Assembly: GCA_964459515.1 (NCBI GenBank) | Contig: CAYWML010000055.1 | Location: 1-8,680, forward strand | Direction of reading: 5' to 3' | DNA: 8,680 nt | DNA from: Scatosoma sp964459515 | GTDB lineage: Bacteria; Bacillota; Clostridia; Christensenellales; Borkfalkiaceae | In this document: positions 5,362 to 8,680 of the stretch, piece by piece | Layout: each line of letters starts with the position of its first letter | Numbering within the stretch: the first letter of the stretch is position 1 | Position numbers and translations under genes: made by a program | Notes under the pieces: generated by a model | Seen by the model: only the letters and a program-made list of their open reading frames with translations | Database searches by the model: none | What the model was told of the DNA's origin: nothing

Positions 5362-6222
5362 TTAAAACGAAAAGTCCGCATAGTCCGCCGCGTTTTCCAA
5401 CGTAATTCTGCCCGTCCTGCCCTTTCGGAAATCGTCCATAATCGCCTTTGCGCCGCGTTCGTAATCGAACTCGCCGCCGCGGAACAGAAAGCCCCTGCGT
5501 TTGCACACAGCCTCGTACATGCCCAACTTCTCCGAAAAATCGGTGATACCGTACCGCTCCGTCAAGCACTGCGGATACTTTTCGGCAAGCTCGCCGAGAA
5601 GTTCCAAAGCGACGTCGTCCATATCCAAAATATCGTCGTTGATACTGCCGATATAGGCAAGGTGACGGGCATGGTATTGATTATCGAAAGCAGGCGGCAT
5701 CGTGCCCGGCGTATCCAACAAATCGAACGCGCCGCATTTCAACCAACGCACGTCGCGCGTAACGCCTGCCTTATCCCCCGTCTTGGCGCGTTTTTGTCCG
5801 CCGAGCAGATTGACAATCGTGCTCTTCCCCGTGTTCGGAATGCCTGCCACCATAAAGCGGAAAGTACGATGCAAGCCCTTCGCTTCCGCGCGAGCGCGCT
5901 TTTCTTCGGTGATCGCATGCAGCCGTTGCAACAGCGCGCGTTTCGTCGCGACGTTCGTCGAATCGCACTTCAACGCATACCTGCCCCTATCCTCGAACAA
6001 TTTCAAGAAAGCGTCGGTCTTTATCGGATCGGCAAGATCGGCTTTATTCAAGACATATAAAATCGGCTTTTCGCCGAAAATGCCTTGCAGATTTTTATTG
6101 ACGGTCGCAATCGGCGCGCGCGCGTCCAACACGCAAATCACGCCGTCGCACAAATCCCGTTTTTTCTCCATATCGCGCATGGCTTTCGTCATGTGTCCCG
6201 GAAACCATTGTATATTTTTCAT
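5362..6222 (-). CDS. rbgA: Ribosome biogenesis GTPase RbgA (YlqF), 50S assembly
   Basis: A 286-aa circularly permuted GTPase needed for late 50S subunit assembly. The motif order is shifted as in the family: G4 NKAD (59-62) comes before G1 GIPNTGKS (127-134) and G3 DTPG (170-173). MKNIQWFPGHMTKAMR at the start is the usual N-terminus, and this fixes the ATG at 6222. An upstream in-frame extension of 23 codons to 6291 would lie inside trmD and carry no conserved sequence. A GGGAGAG ribosome binding site (6231-6237) precedes the ATG, with the trmD stop lying between them. The C-terminal helical domain would contact 23S rRNA and maturing L16-region proteins. The gap from trmD is 5 nt. The usual neighbour rplS between trmD and rbgA is missing. 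Confidence 0.96.
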   Translation of the reverse strand: MKNIQWFPGHMTKAMRDMEKKRDLCDGVICVLDARAPIATVNKNLQGIFGEKPILYVLNKADLADPIKTDAFLKLFEDRGRYALKCDSTNVATKRALLQRLHAITEEKRARAEAKGLHRTFRFMVAGIPNTGKSTIVNLLGGQKRAKTGDKAGVTRDVRWLKCGAFDLLDTPGTMPPAFDNQYHARHLAYIGSINDDILDMDDVALELLGELAEKYPQCLTERYGITDFSEKLGMYEAVCKRRGFLFRGGEFDYERGAKAIMDDFRKGRTGRITLENAADYADFSF

Positions 6223-6227
6223 CTCGT

Positions 6228-6896
6228 TTACTCTCCCAATAAATCGGGACGATTCTTTCGCGTAATTGCCAACGCTTGCTCCCTGCGCCACGCGTCCACC
6301 TTGGCGTGATCGCCGCTACGCAACACTTCGGGTACAGCCAAACCGCGATACACCTGCGGCCGCGTATACTGCGGATATTCCAAAAGATTTTCGGAAAAGC
6401 TTTCGTCCACCAGCGAAGAAGTGCTGATCACCCCGTCCACGTAGCGAGAAACGCAATCCGTCACGACCATGGCCGGCAACTCTCCGCCCGTCAACACGTA
6501 ATCGCCGATGGAAATTTCCTCGTCGATGAACAAGTCCAAAACGCGTTGATCCACCCCTTCGTAATGACCGCAAAGCAACAAAATACGCTCGTATTGCAAC
6601 AGCTCGAATACTTTTTGTTGCTTAAATACCTGCCCTTTGGGCGACATGTAAATGCGACGCGCCTTATGTTCGGGATCGATCGCCTCTATCGCGCTGCCGA
6701 TCGGTTGCGGCAACATGACCATGCCTGCGCCGCCGCCAAAGGGATAATCGTCGCATTTCAAATGCTTATCCTCGGTGTAGTCGCGTATATCGACGACGTT
6801 TATCTCCACCTTTCCCGACTTTTGCGCCCTGCCGAGGATACTCTCTCGAAGTGCGGAAAACATTTCGGGAAACAAAGTCAAAATATCGATTCTCAT
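6228..6896 (-). CDS. trmD: tRNA (guanine-37-N1)-methyltransferase TrmD
   Basis: This 222-aa SPOUT-class enzyme makes m1G37 next to the anticodon of tRNAs, using S-adenosylmethionine, and so prevents +1 frameshifting. It acts as a dimer. Signature blocks are MRIDILTLFPEMF (1-13), CDDYPFGGGAGMVM (48-61), LLLCGHYEGVDQRV (106-119), and the trefoil-knot cofactor loop ISIGDYVLTGGELPA (128-142), followed by LLEYPQYTRP (171-180) and SGDH (194-197). All family features are present. The start ATG at 6896 has GGAG 8 nt upstream, overlapping the end of ftsY; the gap is 13 nt. In most Firmicutes rimM precedes and rplS follows trmD. Neither is here, which makes this a rearranged or reduced version of that operon. 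Confidence 0.98.
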   Translation of the reverse strand: MRIDILTLFPEMFSALRESILGRAQKSGKVEINVVDIRDYTEDKHLKCDDYPFGGGAGMVMLPQPIGSAIEAIDPEHKARRIYMSPKGQVFKQQKVFELLQYERILLLCGHYEGVDQRVLDLFIDEEISIGDYVLTGGELPAMVVTDCVSRYVDGVISTSSLVDESFSENLLEYPQYTRPQVYRGLAVPEVLRSGDHAKVDAWRREQALAITRKNRPDLLGE

Positions 6897-6909
6897 GCCC
6901 GTTTCTCCG

Positions 6910-7806
6910 TTACAAAATCGCTTCGACGAAGCTCTTGGAATCGAACGGCTCCAAATCGTCTATCTTTTCGCCTACGCCGGCAAAAATGACAGGCAAACCC
7001 AATTCTTCGGCAAGCGAGAACACAAAGCCGCCCTTTGCCGTGCCGTCCAACTTCGTCAAAACGATACCGTCCAGTTCCACCGCCTCGTCGAACACGCGCG
7101 CCTGATTGACAGCGTTTTGCCCCGTCGTCGCGTCCAATACCAACAATTTCAAGAAATCCGCTTCGGGATATTCGCGCGTGACCACGCGATCCATTTTCCG
7201 AAGCTCGTTCATCAAATTGTCTTTTACGTGCAATCTGCCTGCCGTATCGACGAGCACGACGTCCGTCTTCTTCGACTTCGCGGAAGAAACGGCGTCAAAA
7301 ATCACCGCCGAAGGATCGCTGCCCTCTTCGTGTTTTACGATACGCACTTTGGCGCGCTCCGCCCAGACGGAAAGCTGTTCGCTCGCCGCCGCGCGGAAAG
7401 TATCCGCCGCCGCCACCGTCACCGTCTTTTTCTGCGAAAGGAAGTATTGCGCGAGCTTCCCTACCGTCGTCGTTTTGCCCACGCCGTTCACTCCGACGAG
7501 CATTACCACGCAAGGATATTCGGGCGGCGTAACCTCCGCCGCTTCCAAAATATCCGTCAAAACGCCCCGAAGCAACTCCGTGACGTACTCTTTATCGCGT
7601 AACTTTTCCTCGACGGCTCTTTGTTTCACCCGTTCGACGACCGTTTCCGCCGTCGTAACCGATACGTCGCAAGAAATGAGAATTTCCTCCAACTCCTCGT
7701 AAAACTCGTCGCCTAATTTATTGCTCGAAAACAACACGCGAAGCTTTTCCGAAAGATTCGCTTTCGTTTTCTTCAACGCGCCGAACAGCTTACCGAATAT
7801 ACCCAT
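6910..7806 (-). CDS. ftsY: Signal recognition particle receptor FtsY
   Basis: This SRP-type GTPase docks the SRP-ribosome complex at the membrane for co-translational insertion. At 298 aa it is a short form: the acidic A domain is nearly absent, and the N domain begins almost at once (MGIFGKLFGALKKTK, a likely amphipathic membrane-targeting helix). The NG domain has G1 GVNGVGKTT (105-113), DTFRAAA (135-141), G3 DTAGRLH (187-193) and G4 TKLDGTAKGG (251-260). The ATG at 7806 was chosen over an in-frame GTG at 7818, because the AGGAG ribosome binding site (7818-7822) overlaps that GTG and lies 11 nt before the ATG, and because families start at MGxFxKLF. The upstream smc is separated by a terminator. 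ffh, the SRP partner, is not in the window. Confidence 0.97.
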   Translation of the reverse strand: MGIFGKLFGALKKTKANLSEKLRVLFSSNKLGDEFYEELEEILISCDVSVTTAETVVERVKQRAVEEKLRDKEYVTELLRGVLTDILEAAEVTPPEYPCVVMLVGVNGVGKTTTVGKLAQYFLSQKKTVTVAAADTFRAAASEQLSVWAERAKVRIVKHEEGSDPSAVIFDAVSSAKSKKTDVVLVDTAGRLHVKDNLMNELRKMDRVVTREYPEADFLKLLVLDATTGQNAVNQARVFDEAVELDGIVLTKLDGTAKGGFVFSLAEELGLPVIFAGVGEKIDDLEPFDSKSFVEAIL

Positions 7807-7817
7807 GGCTGTATTCA

Positions 7818-7822
7818 CTCCT
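7818..7822 (-). promoter_or_regulatory. Ribosome binding site that sets the ftsY start
   Basis: AGGAG ends on the first base of an in-frame GTG (7816-7818), so that GTG cannot be the start served by this site. The ATG at 7806 lies 11 nt downstream and is the better choice. Confidence 0.65.
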
Positions 7823-7835
7823 ACTTTTCAATTTC

Positions 7836-7885
7836 AAAAAACGGCGGCTGCGCCGCGCCTGTCGAGGCGACGTATACCGCCGTTT
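7836..7885 (-). terminator. Intrinsic terminator between smc and ftsY
   Basis: The minus strand has arms AAACGGCGG and CCGCCGTTT (7877-7885 and 7839-7847), a 9-bp stem. Inside it is a smaller CGCC..GGCG hairpin, and it ends in a run of six T residues (7836-7841). It starts about 12 nt after the smc stop. It should end most smc transcripts, so ftsY needs read-through or a promoter that I cannot see in the remaining 30 nt. Confidence 0.82.
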
Positions 7886-7897
7886 GTTCGTGTTTTT

Positions 7898-8680
7898 TTA
7901 CTCAACCGTACCTGCGCCGAGCTTGGTTTCCACCTCGGCAAGTTTCACGGATACGATCTTGGAAACGCCCTTTTCCTGCATCGTCACGCCGAACAGCGTA
8001 TCCGCCTGATTCATCGTCGGCTTTCTGTGCGTGATGACGATGAACTGCGTATCCGTCGAGAACCGCTTCAAATACGAAGCAAATCTATCCACGTTGGCGT
8101 CGTCCAAAGCCGCCTCGATCTCGTCCAAGATACAGAACGGCATCGGGCGAGCTTTCAAAATAGCGAACAGAATGGCGATTGCCGTCAAAGCGCGCTCGCC
8201 GCCCGACAACAGCGAAATCTTCGTAAGTTTCTTTCCGGGAGGGCACGCCACAATCTCCACGCCTGCCGCCAACGGATCTTCCACTCCCTCGTAATCGATC
8301 TGCAACTCCGCTTTGCCGCCGCCGAACAACTCCTTAAACGTGACTTTGAAATTCTCGTTAAATTCAAGGAAGCCCGCGTCGAAAATACGCAACATTTCAC
8401 CGCGAATTTCATCCAAAGCCGACTGCAAATCGTCGATAGCCGACTGCAAATCGTCCCGTTGCGTGACCATCTCTTCGCAATGCGTTTTCTCTTCCTCGTA
8501 CTCCTCCACCGCGTGCGGATTGACCGCGCCGAGCATGGTGATTTTCCGTTTGAGCGCGGCAATCGTCGTCGCCGCTTCCTCTACGTTGAAATTCTCCTTG
8601 CGGAGGGGCAAGCACCCCTCGTAATCCATGCCGTACGCCTCTTCGATGCGTTGCCGCATATTTTCGAGGTTGGTGTCGAT
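7898..8680 (-). CDS. smc: Chromosome partition protein SMC, C-terminal part (partial)
   Basis: The reading frame is open to the right edge of the window, so only the last 260 or so residues are present. Seven residues (IDTNLEN) lie upstream of the first in-frame Met; that Met is internal and not a start. The visible part holds the end of the returning coiled coil (NPHAVEEYEEEKTHCEEMVTQRDDL..) and the C-terminal half of the ATPase head: signature motif LLSGGERALTAIA (about visible residues 157-169), Walker B FCILDEIEAALDDANVDRF (182-200), and the switch histidine in ITHRKPTM (216-223). SMC dimers with ScpA/ScpB load on DNA and organise and separate sister chromosomes. smc next to ftsY is the classic Bacillus-type order (rnc-smc-ftsY). 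Confidence 0.97.
   Translation of the reverse strand: MDTNLENMRQRIEEAYGMDYEGCLPLRKENFNVEEAATTIAALKRKITMLGAVNPHAVEEYEEEKTHCEEMVTQRDDLQSAIDDLQSALDEIRGEMLRIFDAGFLEFNENFKVTFKELFGGGKAELQIDYEGVEDPLAAGVEIVACPPGKKLTKISLLSGGERALTAIAILFAILKARPMPFCILDEIEAALDDANVDRFASYLKRFSTDTQFIVITHRKPTMNQADTLFGVTMQEKGVSKIVSVKLAEVETKLGAGTVE
8417..8455 (-). repeat. Perfect 18-bp direct repeat in the smc coiled coil
   Basis: The 18-bp plus-strand sequence AGCCGACTGCAAATCGTC occurs at 8417-8434 and 8438-8455, with a 21-bp period. It encodes two consecutive copies of a DDLQSAI/DDLQSAL heptad, so the period is exactly one coiled-coil heptad. The reading frame is kept. Confidence 0.9.

Noticed and set aside
4741..6060. 439-codon open frame on the plus strand antisense to rnhB and rbgA
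   Set aside because: It lies exactly opposite two well-recognised genes in a codon-biased genome, resembles no family I know, and is rich in Arg/His as antisense frames of such genes usually are. No ribosome binding site or promoter was seen.
6223..6291. 23-codon upstream extension of rbgA
   Set aside because: It overlaps the end of trmD and has no family similarity, and the conserved IQWFPGH start with a good ribosome binding site fits the ATG at 6222.
7807..7818. GTG start for ftsY at 7818
   Set aside because: The GTG overlaps the AGGAG ribosome binding site itself, and the family N-terminus begins at the ATG at 7806.

Overview
The window reads as chromosomal core DNA from an endospore-forming member of the Bacillota, most likely a Clostridia-type lineage. 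The main evidence is an intact spoIIGA-sigE pair, a smc-ftsY-trmD-rbgA-rnhB-yraN housekeeping cluster of Firmicutes type, a FmdB-family zinc ribbon, strong AGGAG-type ribosome binding sites and A/T-rich intergenic spacers between GC-moderate genes. I cannot name the genus. Every gene I can support lies on the minus strand, so transcription runs from high to low coordinates. No mobile element, CRISPR array, tRNA or sign of recent transfer was seen.

Layout in the direction of transcription. (1) 8680-7898: C-terminal part of smc, followed by a strong intrinsic terminator at about 7836-7885. (2) 7806-4394: ftsY, trmD, rbgA, rnhB and yraN, with gaps of 13, 5 and 9 nt and then a 40-nt overlap. This behaves as one operon and ends at a terminator at 4336-4373. 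(3) 4298-1272: spoIIGA, sigE and an exported M1-type metallopeptidase, with a 4-nt ATGA overlap and then a 16-nt gap. The promoter lies just upstream, and a perfect Spo0A-type box (TTGTCGAA) sits inside the preceding terminator hairpin. A terminator at 1165-1210 ends the unit. (4) 1124-927: a small FmdB-like zinc-ribbon gene with its own promoter, whose -35 lies in that terminator's stem. (5) 735-1: a strong sigma-A promoter, a leader of about 275 nt and the 5' end of 23S rRNA, which runs off the left edge.

The genes cover three linked jobs. smc, ftsY, trmD, rbgA and rnhB serve chromosome organisation, membrane targeting, tRNA m1G37 modification, 50S assembly and RNA-DNA hybrid removal. spoIIGA and sigE set up the mother-cell programme at the onset of sporulation: SpoIIGA is the membrane protease that activates pro-sigma-E. 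rRNA transcription starts at the far end.

The points most worth following up are: the 23S gene has its own near-consensus promoter and no 16S gene upstream; an M1 peptidase occupies the place where sigG usually follows sigE; terminators double as regulatory DNA for the next unit, with a Spo0A box in one and a -35 in another; and the usual ffh/rpsP/rimM/rplS neighbours are absent from the ftsY-trmD-rbgA run.
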